Origin: Pseudomonas fortuita
GTDB taxonomy: Bacteria > Pseudomonadota > Gammaproteobacteria > Pseudomonadales > Pseudomonadaceae
Assembly (NCBI RefSeq): GCF_026898135.2
Contig: NZ_CP114035.2
Coordinates: 5,869,501-5,933,500 of the forward strand
Direction: 5' to 3'
Length of the DNA stretch: 64,000 bases
Positions 50,046-64,000 of this stretch are shown one piece after another. The position numbers were made by a program, and so were the translations under genes. Position 1 is the first letter of the stretch, and every line of letters starts with the position of its first letter. The notes under the pieces were generated by a model, which did no database searches, was not told the origin of the DNA, and worked only from the letters and a program-made list of their open reading frames with translations.

Positions 50046-50945
50046 TTAGCCCTGGCCGACCACCTGCCCGGTCAACAGCTCGGCAAACGCCTTGGCCATT
50101 ACCGAATTGCCCCGCTCGCGCTGCACCAGCCACACCGCCGACATCGCCCCTTCATCCAGCAGCGTGCGGTACACCACCCCTTCGATGCGCATACGCTGGA
50201 ACGACGCTGGCAACACCGATACCCCCAACCCCGCCGAGACCAGGCCGATGATGGTCATTGCCTCCCCAGCCTCCTGGGCAAAGTGCGGGCTGAAGCCCGC
50301 CTGCCGCGCCAGGCTGAGCAACTGTGCATGCAGGCCGCTGCCATAACTGCGCGGGAAGAACACAAACGGCTCATGGGCCAGCGCCGCCATGTGCACCCCT
50401 TGTTCCGTGCCTTCAGCCAGCGGATGCGATGCGTTGATCACCGCCACCAGCGGCTCGCGGAACAATTCGGTGGCCAGCAAGCCTTCCGGCAAAGGCATCG
50501 GCCGCATCAGCCCTACTTCGATGGACTCGTCGAACACTGCTTCGGCGATATCACGGCTGCTCATTTCTTTTAAGTTCAGGTGCACAGCCGGGAAGCGCTG
50601 GCGAAAAGCATGGATGGCCTTGGGGATCTTCGAGGTGAATGGCGCAGACGAGGTAAAGCCAATCTTCATTTCGCCCAATTCACCCAACTGCGCCCGCCGC
50701 GCCACATCTGCGGCCTTCTCCACTTGCGCCAGCACCTGCCGCGCTTCCTCAAGGAACAGTCGCCCCGCCTCGCTCAGCTCGACCCGACGGTTGGTACGCT
50801 CGAACAGCCGCGCTCCCAGTTCCTGCTCCAGGGCCTGGATCTGCTGGCTCAGGGGCGGCTGGGAAATGCCCAGTTGCTGGGCGGCGCGGCCAAAGTGCAG
50901 CTCTTCAGCCACAGCAATGAAGTAGCGCAGGTGACGCAGTTCCAT
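50046..50945 (-). CDS. LysR-family transcriptional regulator
   Basis: A 299-residue LysR regulator. The N-terminal winged helix-turn-helix covers residues 1-60 (LRHLRYFIAVAEELHFGRAAQQLGISQPPLSQQI). The remaining part is the periplasmic-binding-like effector domain. It is divergent from the MFS transporter gene with a 108-base gap, so it most likely controls that transporter, as YnfL is paired with YnfM in enterics. The co-inducer is unknown. Confidence 0.92.
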   Translation of the reverse strand: MELRHLRYFIAVAEELHFGRAAQQLGISQPPLSQQIQALEQELGARLFERTNRRVELSEAGRLFLEEARQVLAQVEKAADVARRAQLGELGEMKIGFTSSAPFTSKIPKAIHAFRQRFPAVHLNLKEMSSRDIAEAVFDESIEVGLMRPMPLPEGLLATELFREPLVAVINASHPLAEGTEQGVHMAALAHEPFVFFPRSYGSGLHAQLLSLARQAGFSPHFAQEAGEAMTIIGLVSAGLGVSVLPASFQRMRIEGVVYRTLLDEGAMSAVWLVQRERGNSVMAKAFAELLTGQVVGQG

Positions 50946-51053
50946 GACCAGCTCCTAATGAGTCGAAAAACGTCTTAAATAGGTCGAACAATATATTGGA
51001 TCTAATCATTAGCCAGCTATATGCTTTTTTCATTGCGCCAGAGGTACCCGCCC

Positions 51054-52298
51054 GTGAAAACTGCTGTAGCTCCCCTTCCTGCCGAACCAGAGCCTGCCTC
51101 CCTGAACGAAATGTGGATTGAAAAAGGCACCCCCGCCTTCATGAAGACCGTGCTGGCACTGTTCAGCGGCGGCTTCGCCACCTTTGCCCTGCTGTACTGC
51201 GTGCAGCCGATGATGCCGCTATTGTCGAAAGAATTTGCCATCAACGCGGCGCAGAGCAGCCTGGTGCTGTCGGTTTCCACCGCCATGCTGGCGTTCGGCC
51301 TGCTGATCACCGGCCCCATCTCTGACCGCATCGGGCGCAAGCCGGTGATGGTCTTTGCCCTGGTTTGCGCCGCCCTCTCCACCCTGGCCAGCGCGGTAAT
51401 GCCAAGCTGGGAACTGGTACTGGCCACCCGCGCCCTGGTTGGCCTGTCCCTGAGCGGTTTGGCCGCTGTGGCCATGACCTACCTGAGCGAAGAGATCCAC
51501 CCACAGCACATCGGCCTGGCCATGGGCCTGTACATCGGCGGCAACGCGATTGGCGGCATGAGCGGGCGGCTGATTACCGGCGTGCTGATCGACTTCGTCA
51601 GCTGGCACACGGCCATGCTGACCATCGGTGGCCTGGCCCTGGTCGCCGCACTGGTGTTCTGGAAGGTGCTGCCCGAATCGCGCAACTTCCGCCCGCAGAT
51701 GATGAGCCCGCGCAGCCTGCTGGACGGTTTTGTCATGCACTTCAAAGATGCCGGGCTGCCTTGGCTGTTCCTGGAAGCCTTCCTGCTGATGGGGGCTTTC
51801 GTCACCCTGTTCAACTACATCGGCTACCGCTTGCTGGCCGAGCCCTACCACATGAACCAGGCGCTGGTCGGTTTGCTGTCGGTAGTGTACCTGTCCGGGA
51901 TCTACAGCTCGGCGCAAGTCGGTGCCCTGGCAGACAAGCTAGGCCGGCGCAAAGTGTTCTGGGCCAGTATCGTGGTGATGGCCGGTGGCTTGCTGATGAC
52001 CCTGGCCAGCCCGCTGGCGATGGTGATCGTGGGCATGCTGGTGTTCACTTTCGGCTTTTTTGGCGCACACTCGGTGGCCAGCAGCTGGATTGGCCGCCGG
52101 GCGCTCAAAGCCAAGGGGCAGGCATCGTCGCTGTACCTGTTCAGCTATTACGCAGGGTCCAGCGTGGCCGGTACGGCGGGCGGGGTATTCTGGCACCAGT
52201 GGGGCTGGAACGGCATCGGGCTGTTCATTGGCAGCTTGCTGGCGGTTGCGTTGCTGGTGGCGTTGCACCTGAGCAAGTTACCGCCCAAATCGGTGTGA
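51054..52298 (+). CDS. MFS transporter (YnfM-like)
   Basis: A 414-residue major facilitator with twelve predicted helices. The loop motif between helices 2 and 3 reads GPISDRIGRKPVM and is repeated in the second half as ADKLGRRKVFW, the duplicated MFS signature. The closest family I recognise is YnfM (arabinose/drug-efflux-like). Substrate is unknown. I favour the GTG at 51054 with GAGG nine bases before it; an ATG at 51021 is possible but has no site. The divergent LysR gene is its likely regulator. Confidence 0.88.
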   Translation: MKTAVAPLPAEPEPASLNEMWIEKGTPAFMKTVLALFSGGFATFALLYCVQPMMPLLSKEFAINAAQSSLVLSVSTAMLAFGLLITGPISDRIGRKPVMVFALVCAALSTLASAVMPSWELVLATRALVGLSLSGLAAVAMTYLSEEIHPQHIGLAMGLYIGGNAIGGMSGRLITGVLIDFVSWHTAMLTIGGLALVAALVFWKVLPESRNFRPQMMSPRSLLDGFVMHFKDAGLPWLFLEAFLLMGAFVTLFNYIGYRLLAEPYHMNQALVGLLSVVYLSGIYSSAQVGALADKLGRRKVFWASIVVMAGGLLMTLASPLAMVIVGMLVFTFGFFGAHSVASSWIGRRALKAKGQASSLYLFSYYAGSSVAGTAGGVFWHQWGWNGIGLFIGSLLAVALLVALHLSKLPPKSV

Positions 52299-52301
52299 AA
52301 C

Positions 52302-52370
52302 ATTCGCGGGCACGCCCGCTCCCACAGGGTTCAGTGCAATCCCTGTGGGAGCGGGCGTGCCCGCGAAGAG
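52302..52370. repeat. REP inverted pair
   Basis: ATTCGCGGGCACGCCCGCTC and complement face each other between the MFS gene and the convergent OB-fold gene. Confidence 0.85.
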
Positions 52371-52379
52371 GCCATCAGG

Positions 52380-52727
52380 TCAGTTGATGATCTCTACGAT
52401 ATCCACATCCACTTCCCGGCTCATCAGGTGCTTCTCCACCTCACCGGTCAGCTTCACCTTGGTCTTGTCGTTGAACGGCGTCGGCGGCAGGTCTTCATCG
52501 TCGATTTCAACAGTGATGGTGCCGGTGTTGTCCTTGAACTCGTACTTGTCGTCGTTGTTGATCTTCTTGGTCACATACCCCTGCAGCACCACGGGCGTGT
52601 CATCGGCAGCGTCGTTGGCAGCTGCCACGGTGGTGACCGACTGGGCGCCGGGGCCGGTATAGCTGGCGGCCAGTGCAGCAGTGCTGAACAGCGGGGCAAA
52701 GATAAGGGCGAGATAACGTGCTTTCAT
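52380..52727 (-). CDS. Periplasmic OB-fold stress protein (YgiW/YdeI family)
   Basis: A 115-residue secreted protein of the bacterial OB-fold (BOF) family. Signal peptide about residues 1-20 (ending AALAA). The mature part has the family pattern VVLQGYVTKKINNDDKYEFKD followed by ITVEIDDEDLPP and KVKLTGEVEK. YgiW and YdeI contribute to tolerance of peroxide, cations or antimicrobial peptides. The acidic loops may bind cations. The start at 52727 is clear from the signal peptide; a longer open frame lies over hemE. Confidence 0.88.
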   Translation of the reverse strand: MKARYLALIFAPLFSTAALAASYTGPGAQSVTTVAAANDAADDTPVVLQGYVTKKINNDDKYEFKDNTGTITVEIDDEDLPPTPFNDKTKVKLTGEVEKHLMSREVDVDIVEIIN

Positions 52728-52798
52728 GAGGATCGGGTCCTGTTTAGGTTTCGATGGGACCAGATTAGCGACGTTCGCTGAATCCAAACTTAATGCAA

Positions 52799-52826
52799 CA
52801 AAAAGCCCGGCACAGGGCCGGGCTTT
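52799..52826 (-). terminator. Terminator after hemE
   Basis: On the minus strand AGCCCGGC-CCTGT-GCCGGGCT is followed by TTTTGTTG, 17 bases beyond the hemE stop. Confidence 0.88.
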
Positions 52827-52842
52827 GCTTTCAGCGCTCAGA

Positions 52843-53907
52843 TCACTGATGGTACTGCGCCGAAAGCTCGTGCACGGCATTGATGAACACGCCCGCATGC
52901 TCCGGGTCGACTTCCGGGGTAATGCCATGGCCAAGGTTGAACACGTGGCCGGTGCCGTGACCATAGCTGGCCAGAATGCGCGCCACTTCCTGGCGGATGG
53001 CCTCAGGCTTGGCGTACAGCACGGTCGGGTCCATGTTGCCTTGCAGCGCCACCTTGTCACCCACACGGCGGCGGGCATCGCCGATGTCGCAGGTCCAGTC
53101 CAGGCCCAGTGCGTCGGCGCCGGCTTCGGCAATGCTTTCCAGCCACAAGCCACCGTTCTTGGTGAACAGGATCACCGGCACCTTGCGCCCTTCGTGCTCG
53201 CGGATCAGCCCGCTGACGATCTTGCGCATGTAGGCCAGGGAGAACTCCTGGTAGGCCGCCGCCGACAGGTTACCGCCCCACGTGTCGAAGATCTGCACAG
53301 CCTGGGCACCGGCCAGGATCTGGCCGTTCAGGTAGCTGGTGACCGACTGGGCCAGTTTGTCCAGCAGCAGGTGCAGGGCTTGCGGGTTGTCGTAGGCCAT
53401 GGCCTTGGTCTTGCGGAAGTCCTTCGACGAGCCGCCTTCGACCATGTAGGTGGCCAAGGTCCACGGGCTGCCGGAGAAGCCGATCAAGGGCACACGGCCA
53501 TTGAGCTCACGACGAATGGTGCTGACCGCGTCCATGACATAGCCCAGGTCTTTCTGCGGATCGGGGATCGGCAGCGCTTCGATGTCGGCCGGGGTGCTGA
53601 TGACCTTCTTGAAACGCGGGCCTTCGCCGGTTTCGAAGTACAGGCCCAGGCCCATGGCGTCAGGGATGGTGAGGATGTCCGAGAACAGGATCGCCGCGTC
53701 CAGCGGGTAGCGGTCCAGCGGCTGCAGGGTAACTTCGCAGGCAAACTGCGGGTTCATGCACAGGCTCATGAAGTCGCCGGCCTTGGCGCGGCTGGCGCGG
53801 TACTCCGGCAGGTAGCGGCCGGCCTGGCGCATCATCCACACCGGGGTGACGTCTACGGGTTGCTTGAGCAGCGCACGCAGGAAACGATCGTTCTTCAGGG
53901 CAGTCAT
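52843..53907 (-). CDS. hemE: Uroporphyrinogen decarboxylase
   Basis: Decarboxylates uroporphyrinogen III to coproporphyrinogen III in haem synthesis. The 354-residue product has the N-terminal signature [16 protein letters not shown] (about residues 22-37), the active-site Asp in [14 protein letters not shown], and the second signature [17 protein letters not shown]. It is monocistronic, bounded by a terminator and, upstream, by a palindrome and a REP pair before gltD. Confidence 0.97.
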   Translation of the reverse strand: MTALKNDRFLRALLKQPVDVTPVWMMRQAGRYLPEYRASRAKAGDFMSLCMNPQFACEVTLQPLDRYPLDAAILFSDILTIPDAMGLGLYFETGEGPRFKKVISTPADIEALPIPDPQKDLGYVMDAVSTIRRELNGRVPLIGFSGSPWTLATYMVEGGSSKDFRKTKAMAYDNPQALHLLLDKLAQSVTSYLNGQILAGAQAVQIFDTWGGNLSAAAYQEFSLAYMRKIVSGLIREHEGRKVPVILFTKNGGLWLESIAEAGADALGLDWTCDIGDARRRVGDKVALQGNMDPTVLYAKPEAIRQEVARILASYGHGTGHVFNLGHGITPEVDPEHAGVFINAVHELSAQYHQ

Positions 53908-54009
53908 GTCGGCATCCGGAAAAATAGTGCGGGCATTTTCTCAGACGCCAGCGCAAAAGGCACGGCCATGGCCATGCGTTTTGTCTATTGGATGCTATAG
54001 ATCAAGCGT

Positions 54010-54023
54010 TTTTGTATACAAAA
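54010..54023. promoter_or_regulatory. Perfect 14-bp palindrome upstream of hemE
   Basis: TTTTGTATACAAAA lies 103 bases before the hemE start, next to the REP pair. It could be an operator for an unknown regulator of hemE. No matching regulator gene lies nearby. Confidence 0.4.
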
Positions 54024-54025
54024 GC

Positions 54026-54093
54026 TTCGCGGGCATGCCCGCACCCACAGGTTCTGCGCTTAACCCTGTGAGAGCGGGCATGCCCGCGAATAG
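54026..54093. repeat. REP inverted pair between gltD and hemE
   Basis: CTTCGCGGGCATGCCCGC and complement face each other immediately after the gltD stop. Confidence 0.82.
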
Positions 54094-54101
54094 GTCGAAA
54101 A

Positions 54102-55523
<1,422 letters not shown>

Positions 55524-55539
55524 TCAAAACCTCTTTACA

Positions 55540-55640
55540 GCAGCTGCAAGCTACACGCTGCAAGCCGCAAGACGATCACTTAAGCCGGGCAAACCTCGTA
55601 CTGCCTTCAGGTGCAGCTTGAGGCTTGCCACTTGCAGCTG
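55540..55640. repeat. Imperfect inverted repeat between gltB and gltD
   Basis: Left arm GCAGCTGCAAGCTACACGCT (55540 on, extending to GCAAGCCGCAAG) and right arm TGCAGCTTGAGGCTTGCCAC (55612 on, ending GCAGCTG) are roughly complementary. They enclose about 40 bases. It could form a stem-loop in the gltBD transcript and tune the subunit ratio. Not a REP of the kind seen elsewhere in the window. Confidence 0.65.
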
Positions 55641-55643
55641 TTT

Positions 55644-60089
<4,446 letters not shown>

Positions 60090-60229
60090 AGACACATTCT
60101 CACCAGGTTCACCTCTCAACGGAGGTAAATCTCTTTTTTAACAACCACTTACCATCCACGCCGATCAAACGCCAGCTTTTTTGCGGTGGCCATGGAAAAC
60201 CATTGTTGCACAGCGACAGCGACGCCCAC

Positions 60230-60258
60230 AAATTTTCATGTCTCACCATTGAAAATTT
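60230..60258. promoter_or_regulatory. Inverted repeat upstream of gltB
   Basis: AAATTTTCA and TGAAAATTT are exact complements separated by 11 bases, about 140 bases before the gltB start, in an AT-rich patch. It is a candidate regulator site. A smaller hairpin (ACCTC-CGTTGA-GAGGT) lies in the leader about 30 bases before the start. The rest of the 373-base region is presumed promoter with no other clear signal. Confidence 0.45.
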
Positions 60259-60371
60259 ATGTCGCAATTTTGAATGTTTTTGCGCCATGCGCCGTGATAA
60301 CGGCTTGGCGTGAGTCTGAAGCGTTTCAGCCATGACTGCAACTAGGGGCTTGTGGCCGGCAGTCTGGGACA

Positions 60372-60402
60372 GAAAAGCCTGCCGCGTTGAAACGCAGCAG
60401 GC
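60372..60402 (-). terminator. Terminator after the DamX-like gene
   Basis: On the minus strand AGCCTGCTGCGT-TTC-AACGCGGCAGGCT is followed by TTTTC. It lies about 60 bases beyond the stop at 60463. Confidence 0.85.
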
Positions 60403-60462
60403 TATTCGAAAGTCAGTAATCGCTCAGCAACTGGGCGGCGGGGTGATGCCGCCCGGAAGGTA

Positions 60463-62067
60463 TCAGCGGGCCGTGGCCAGCTCTTGTTGGACGCTGCCGA
60501 CGGTACGTGGCCAAGGTTTACCAGCCTGGACCTTCTCTGGCAAGTTCTTGATTGCCGCAACCGCTGCATCACGGTTGGCGAAGCTGCCGTAGGTGACTAC
60601 GTACAGCGGCTTGCCCTGCAGGTTTTTCTTGAAGTAGCGATAGTCGCCACCCTGGCTCTTGACGAACGCCTGGGCCGAGGCCTCGGAGCTGGTGCCCAGG
60701 ATCTGCACCACGTAATTGCCCGGCTTCTGCCCGGCGTACCAGCCGCTGTTGCCGCTGCCAGTGGCGGCAGGTTTCTCGGCAGGCTTGGCGGCCGGCTTGG
60801 CCACGGCGACCTGGGTAGGCGCAGGCGTAGGCTTGGCAGGTGCAACCGGCTTCGCAGGCTGGGTTGCGACAGGCTTGGGCGCAGGCGCAACCGGCTGTAC
60901 CGGCGCAGTAGCCACAGGCTGTGCGGGCACAGGTGCCGGGCCAGCCGGCACGCCTTGCGGCGGCGCAATGGTGGTCACGGTTGGCGGCGGGTTGCCAGGC
61001 TGCAGGGCAGTGTCACCCGCCGGGCTGCCTTCTTCACCCTCCCCCATGCCCGCGGCCTGGGCCAGCGGCTCGCGCATTACAGGCTGGGACTGGCCAACCA
61101 GCGGCAGCGGCATCGGCTGGGAAGACCCGGAAAACTCGATATTGGCACCCTGCTTGCCGTCGCCAAGCGGCAACTGGGCCTGGGCGGCCGGCGCCTCAGC
61201 GGGTGGCTTGTCGCCTTTCTTGGGCATCAACACAGCGGCCGCGACAGCGACCACGACCACAGCGGACAGCGCGAGCACATGTTTTTTAGGCATCTTGAAC
61301 CCCATTGATGGTCGCTTGACCGTCGAACGGCTGGCGATCATGGCTTCGATCAAAGTGTCACGGGCGACCTGGTTGATGTTGCCAGGCCAGCCGTCGGAGT
61401 GTTCATGGATATCGACGATCTGTTCACGGCTGAACACCTCGATGCCCCGGCCAGCCCCTTCCAGGCGCTGCTCCAGGTACTCGCGGGTTTCTTCTTCACT
61501 GTAGGGGGCAAGCTCGATGATGTGGAAGCGTTCTTCCTCGACATTGAGCTCGTCCAGCCCGGCAATCAGTGAAGGCTCACCGAACAGGAACACGTGCGGG
61601 CGCCCTTCCGGTACCCCCGCCGCCAACTCCAGCAACGCTTGGAGTGCCGACTCGTCGAGTTGTTCCGCATCGTCCACCAGCAAATACACTTCCTGCCCGG
61701 TCAGTGCCAGTTGCACCACCTTGGACAGGATCGCCTGCACTTCGGGCTGGGCCACACCCAGGTCTTGAGCGACCTGGGCAAGCATGCTGGAAGCATCGCT
61801 GGCACTGCGGGCAGACACCACCACACTCTGCACAGCCTGCTTGTTGGTGCTGGCCACCAGGGCCTGGCGCAGCAGCGACTTGCCGCTGCCCAGCGGGCCG
61901 CTGACCACCAGCATCAACTGGCTGTAGCGCGCCAGGTGGTGCAGCTGGCCAAGCACGGGCTTGCGCTGCGCCGGGAAGAACTTGAAGCCGGGCACACGGG
62001 GCGCGAACGGATCGTGGCTCAACTGGTAATGGTCGAGAAAGGCCTCATCGGCATGCAAACTGGTCAT
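60463..62067 (-). CDS. damX: DamX-like protein: AAA ATPase, membrane helix and SPOR domain
   Basis: A 534-residue protein linking ATPase and peptidoglycan-binding parts. Residues 1-250 form an ExeA-type AAA ATPase with Walker A GPLGSGKS (57-64) and Walker B VYLLVDDAEQ. A transmembrane helix lies near residues 262-281. A Pro/Ala-rich periplasmic linker (about 285-445) follows, then a C-terminal SPOR domain (about 450-525, NYVVQILGTSSEASAQAF) that binds denuded septal glycan. DamX proteins act at division sites. It lies 15 bases after aroB in the conserved pilQ-aroK-aroB-damX order. Confidence 0.9.
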   Translation of the reverse strand: MTSLHADEAFLDHYQLSHDPFAPRVPGFKFFPAQRKPVLGQLHHLARYSQLMLVVSGPLGSGKSLLRQALVASTNKQAVQSVVVSARSASDASSMLAQVAQDLGVAQPEVQAILSKVVQLALTGQEVYLLVDDAEQLDESALQALLELAAGVPEGRPHVFLFGEPSLIAGLDELNVEEERFHIIELAPYSEEETREYLEQRLEGAGRGIEVFSREQIVDIHEHSDGWPGNINQVARDTLIEAMIASRSTVKRPSMGFKMPKKHVLALSAVVVVAVAAAVLMPKKGDKPPAEAPAAQAQLPLGDGKQGANIEFSGSSQPMPLPLVGQSQPVMREPLAQAAGMGEGEEGSPAGDTALQPGNPPPTVTTIAPPQGVPAGPAPVPAQPVATAPVQPVAPAPKPVATQPAKPVAPAKPTPAPTQVAVAKPAAKPAEKPAATGSGNSGWYAGQKPGNYVVQILGTSSEASAQAFVKSQGGDYRYFKKNLQGKPLYVVTYGSFANRDAAVAAIKNLPEKVQAGKPWPRTVGSVQQELATAR

Positions 62068-62082
62068 TGCGCTGTCACAACC

Positions 62083-63180
62083 TCAAAGCTGGGCCACGAT
62101 CGCGCGGTAATCCGCCGACAGCGTGGCCTGAAGAATCTCTTTCGGATAGTCGTCGGTCACAACGGCCTCGCCCATCTGGCGCAACAGCACCAGACGCAAG
62201 CGTCCGTCGATCACTTTCTTGTCGACCGCCATGTGCTCCATGAAATGCGCCGGGGTCATTTCCTGTGGTGGCACCACCGGCAAACCTGCGTCCTGCAACA
62301 GGCGGATCCCGCGATCACGCTCGGCCTGGTCGATCCAGCCAAGGCGCATGGACATTTCCAGGGCCATCACCGTGCCCGCCGCCACGGCTTCGCCGTGCAG
62401 CCAGACGCCGTAGCCCATATGGGTCTCGATGGCATGCCCGAAGGTATGCCCCAGGTTCAGCGTGGCCCGCACGCCGGACTCACGCTCATCGGCACCCACC
62501 ACTGCGGCCTTGGCCGCGCACGAGCGGCGGATGGCCTCGGTCAGGGCTGCCGAGTCGAGGGCGCGCAGGGCTTGCATATTATCTTCGAGCCAGGCGAGAA
62601 ACGGCTTGTCGCAGATCAGACCGTACTTGATCACTTCCGCCAGGCCGGCCGACAGTTCACGCGCTGGCAGGGTTTTAAGGCTGGTTGTATCGATCAGCAC
62701 CGCATTGGGCTGATAGAAGGCACCGACCATGTTCTTGCCCAACGGGTGGTTGATACCGGTCTTGCCGCCCACCGAAGAGTCAACCTGGGAAAGCAGGGTG
62801 GTCGGCACCTGGATGAAGTCGACACCGCGCTGGTAGCAGGCGGCAGCGAAGCCGGCCATGTCACCGATCACGCCGCCGCCCAGGGCAACCACGGTTGTGC
62901 GACGATCATGGCGAGCTGTCAGCAGGCCATCGAAGATCAGTTGCAGGGTTTCCCAGTTCTTGTGGGCTTCGCCATCGGGCAATATCACCGGCAGCACCGA
63001 GTAGGCGCCGAGGGTGTTGCTCAGGCGTTCGAGATACAGGGGTGCGACGGTCTCGTTGGAAACGATGGCGACTTGCCGGCCGGCAATGTGCGGCGCCAGC
63101 AGCTCGGGCTGGCCCAGCAGGCCTTCGCCAATGTAGATCGGGTAGCTGCGCTCGCCCAGGTCGACCTTAAGTGTCTGCAT
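62083..63180 (-). CDS. aroB: 3-dehydroquinate synthase
   Basis: Second enzyme of the shikimate pathway: DAHP to 3-dehydroquinate, with NAD+ and a divalent metal. The 365-residue product has the NAD-binding [13 protein letters not shown] motif near residue 105, the [18 protein letters not shown] loop and the metal ligands in [12 protein letters not shown]. The chosen start is the ATG at 63180 ([15 protein letters not shown]); the longer open frame upstream lies in the aroK-aroB gap. It sits between aroK and damX, co-transcribed leftward. Confidence 0.96.
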   Translation of the reverse strand: MQTLKVDLGERSYPIYIGEGLLGQPELLAPHIAGRQVAIVSNETVAPLYLERLSNTLGAYSVLPVILPDGEAHKNWETLQLIFDGLLTARHDRRTTVVALGGGVIGDMAGFAAACYQRGVDFIQVPTTLLSQVDSSVGGKTGINHPLGKNMVGAFYQPNAVLIDTTSLKTLPARELSAGLAEVIKYGLICDKPFLAWLEDNMQALRALDSAALTEAIRRSCAAKAAVVGADERESGVRATLNLGHTFGHAIETHMGYGVWLHGEAVAAGTVMALEMSMRLGWIDQAERDRGIRLLQDAGLPVVPPQEMTPAHFMEHMAVDKKVIDGRLRLVLLRQMGEAVVTDDYPKEILQATLSADYRAIVAQL

Positions 63181-63276
63181 GTATCCCCACAATGTACTTG
63201 GGCGCGGCGCCGTTCGGGCAACCACGCGCTAACGTTGAACCTCGCCTCGGCGCTGGTGGCCGAGAATAGACCCGGG

Positions 63277-63795
63277 CTAACGGGGCGGCAACTGCTGCAA
63301 GCGCTCGAGAATATCGATCACCACCATGCGGGGCGGCCGCTCGTCGGTTTCCACCACCACGTCGGCGATCTCGCGGTAGAGCGGGTCGCGGGCTTCCAGC
63401 AGGGCGCGCAGGGTGGCCTCGGGGTTGGCGGTGCGCAGGAGCGGGCGATTGCGATCACGCGCGGTACGGCCAACCTGCTGCTCCACCGAAGCATGCAGGT
63501 AGATAACCCGACCACCCCGGCGCAATGCCTGGCGGTTGGCTTCGCGCATCACCGCGCCACCGCCGGTCGCCAGAACCACGCCGTCGAGTGCGCACAGTTC
63601 GGCGATCATCGCCTGCTCGCGCTCACGGAAACCTGGCTCGCCTTCCTTGTCGAAAATCCACGGGATGTTGGCGCCGCATCGCAGTTCGATTTCCTTGTCG
63701 GAATCCTTGAACAGCAGGCGCAGCTCTTTGGCCAATAGGCGTCCAATGGTGCTTTTACCAGCGCCCATGGGTCCCACAAGTATCAAATTTCGCAC
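63277..63795 (-). CDS. aroK: Shikimate kinase
   Basis: Phosphorylates shikimate with ATP, fifth step of the pathway. The 172-residue product has Walker A at residues 8-18 ([12 protein letters not shown]) and the shikimate-binding segment [13 protein letters not shown]. The substrate-side [11 protein letters not shown] motif and the lid [12 protein letters not shown] are also intact. It begins four bases after the pilQ stop codon, so the pilus and shikimate genes share a transcript, an arrangement common in pseudomonads. Confidence 0.97.
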   Translation of the reverse strand: MRNLILVGPMGAGKSTIGRLLAKELRLLFKDSDKEIELRCGANIPWIFDKEGEPGFREREQAMIAELCALDGVVLATGGGAVMREANRQALRRGGRVIYLHASVEQQVGRTARDRNRPLLRTANPEATLRALLEARDPLYREIADVVVETDERPPRMVVIDILERLQQLPPR

Positions 63796-63799
63796 AGAA

Positions 63800-64000
63800 T
63801 CAACGACTCACAGCAATCGCCTGGTCACTCATGATACGCGGAGTCAGGAAGACCAGCAGCTCGGATTTTTTCTCTTGTAATACATCGCGTCGAAACAGCC
63901 GCCCAACATACGGCAGATCGCCAAAAAATGGCACCTTGTCGACCACATTGTTTTGCGAAGTCGAGTACACGCCACCGATCACGATCGTTTCGCCGTCAGC
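63800..64000 (-). CDS. pilQ: Type IV pilus secretin PilQ, C-terminal end (truncated by window edge)
   Basis: The frame is open to the right edge and gives the last 66 residues of a secretin. The signature [16 protein letters not shown] is typical of the secretin C-domain, preceded by [14 protein letters not shown] and followed by [12 protein letters not shown]. PilQ forms the outer-membrane pore for type IV pili or DNA uptake. The 5' part lies outside the window. Confidence 0.95.
   Translation of the reverse strand, partial: ADGETIVIGGVYSTSQNNVVDKVPFFGDLPYVGRLFRRDVLQEKKSELLVFLTPRIMSDQAIAVSR

Overview
The window is ordinary chromosomal DNA of a Pseudomonas of the P. putida group. It is GC-rich and has the gene order hut cluster, fbp, glgP, typA, thiI, glnA-ntrBC, secB-grxC, gpmI-envC-ctpA, bet operon, mscK, selO, hemE, gltDB, damX-like, aroBK, pilQ. 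It also carries many Pseudomonas-type REP inverted pairs between genes. No tRNA, rRNA, insertion sequence, prophage or CRISPR array was found. The assignment to the P. putida group rests on remembered protein lengths and synteny, not on a database search.

Region by region. 1-10.3 kb is a complete five-step histidine utilisation locus. hutU, hutH, a histidine-type permease, hutI and hutG run leftward. The regulator hutC and hutD are a translationally coupled pair just upstream, and hutF is divergent. HutC-type TGTA-N2-TACA palindromes lie in front of hutU and between hutC and hutF. 10.4-16.4 kb holds two coupled lipoprotein genes, a DUF924 gene, fbp, glgP and a YcgN/YkgJ-like cysteine-cluster gene. 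16.5-20 kb has typA and thiI. 20-25.1 kb is a nitrogen-control block: glnA behind an NtrC site and a sigma-54 promoter, then ntrB-ntrC. After ntrC comes a sigma-54-driven set of three tandem ~60-nt modules, which I identify as the nitrogen-responsive small RNA nrsZ.

25-32.8 kb has trmL and the conserved envelope/export neighbourhood secB-grxC-yibN (leftward) and gpmI-envC-ctpA-yibQ (rightward). 32.9-39.3 kb is the choline to glycine-betaine system: betT divergent from betI-betB-betA, with a perfect 20-bp palindrome as the probable BetI operator.

39.3-41.5 kb holds the one clearly accessory gene. It encodes a 716-residue protein with an N-terminal DUF6543-type (dermonecrotic-toxin-like) region, a central hydrophobic stretch and a C-terminal arginine-type mono-ADP-ribosyltransferase signature. 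It has no obvious immunity partner and is the most interesting item in the window.

41.6-52.7 kb has the cvrA/nhaP2 antiporter, mscK, selO, trxC, an orphan ParA ATPase, a LysR/MFS divergent pair and a small periplasmic OB-fold protein. 52.8-64 kb has hemE, the glutamate synthase genes gltB-gltD, a DamX-like AAA/SPOR protein, aroB, aroK and the 3' end of pilQ. The physiological theme is nitrogen and glutamate: histidine breakdown yields glutamate, glnA/ntrBC/nrsZ sense and respond to nitrogen, and gltBD makes glutamate. Osmotic-stress genes (bet, mscK, cvrA) form a second theme.
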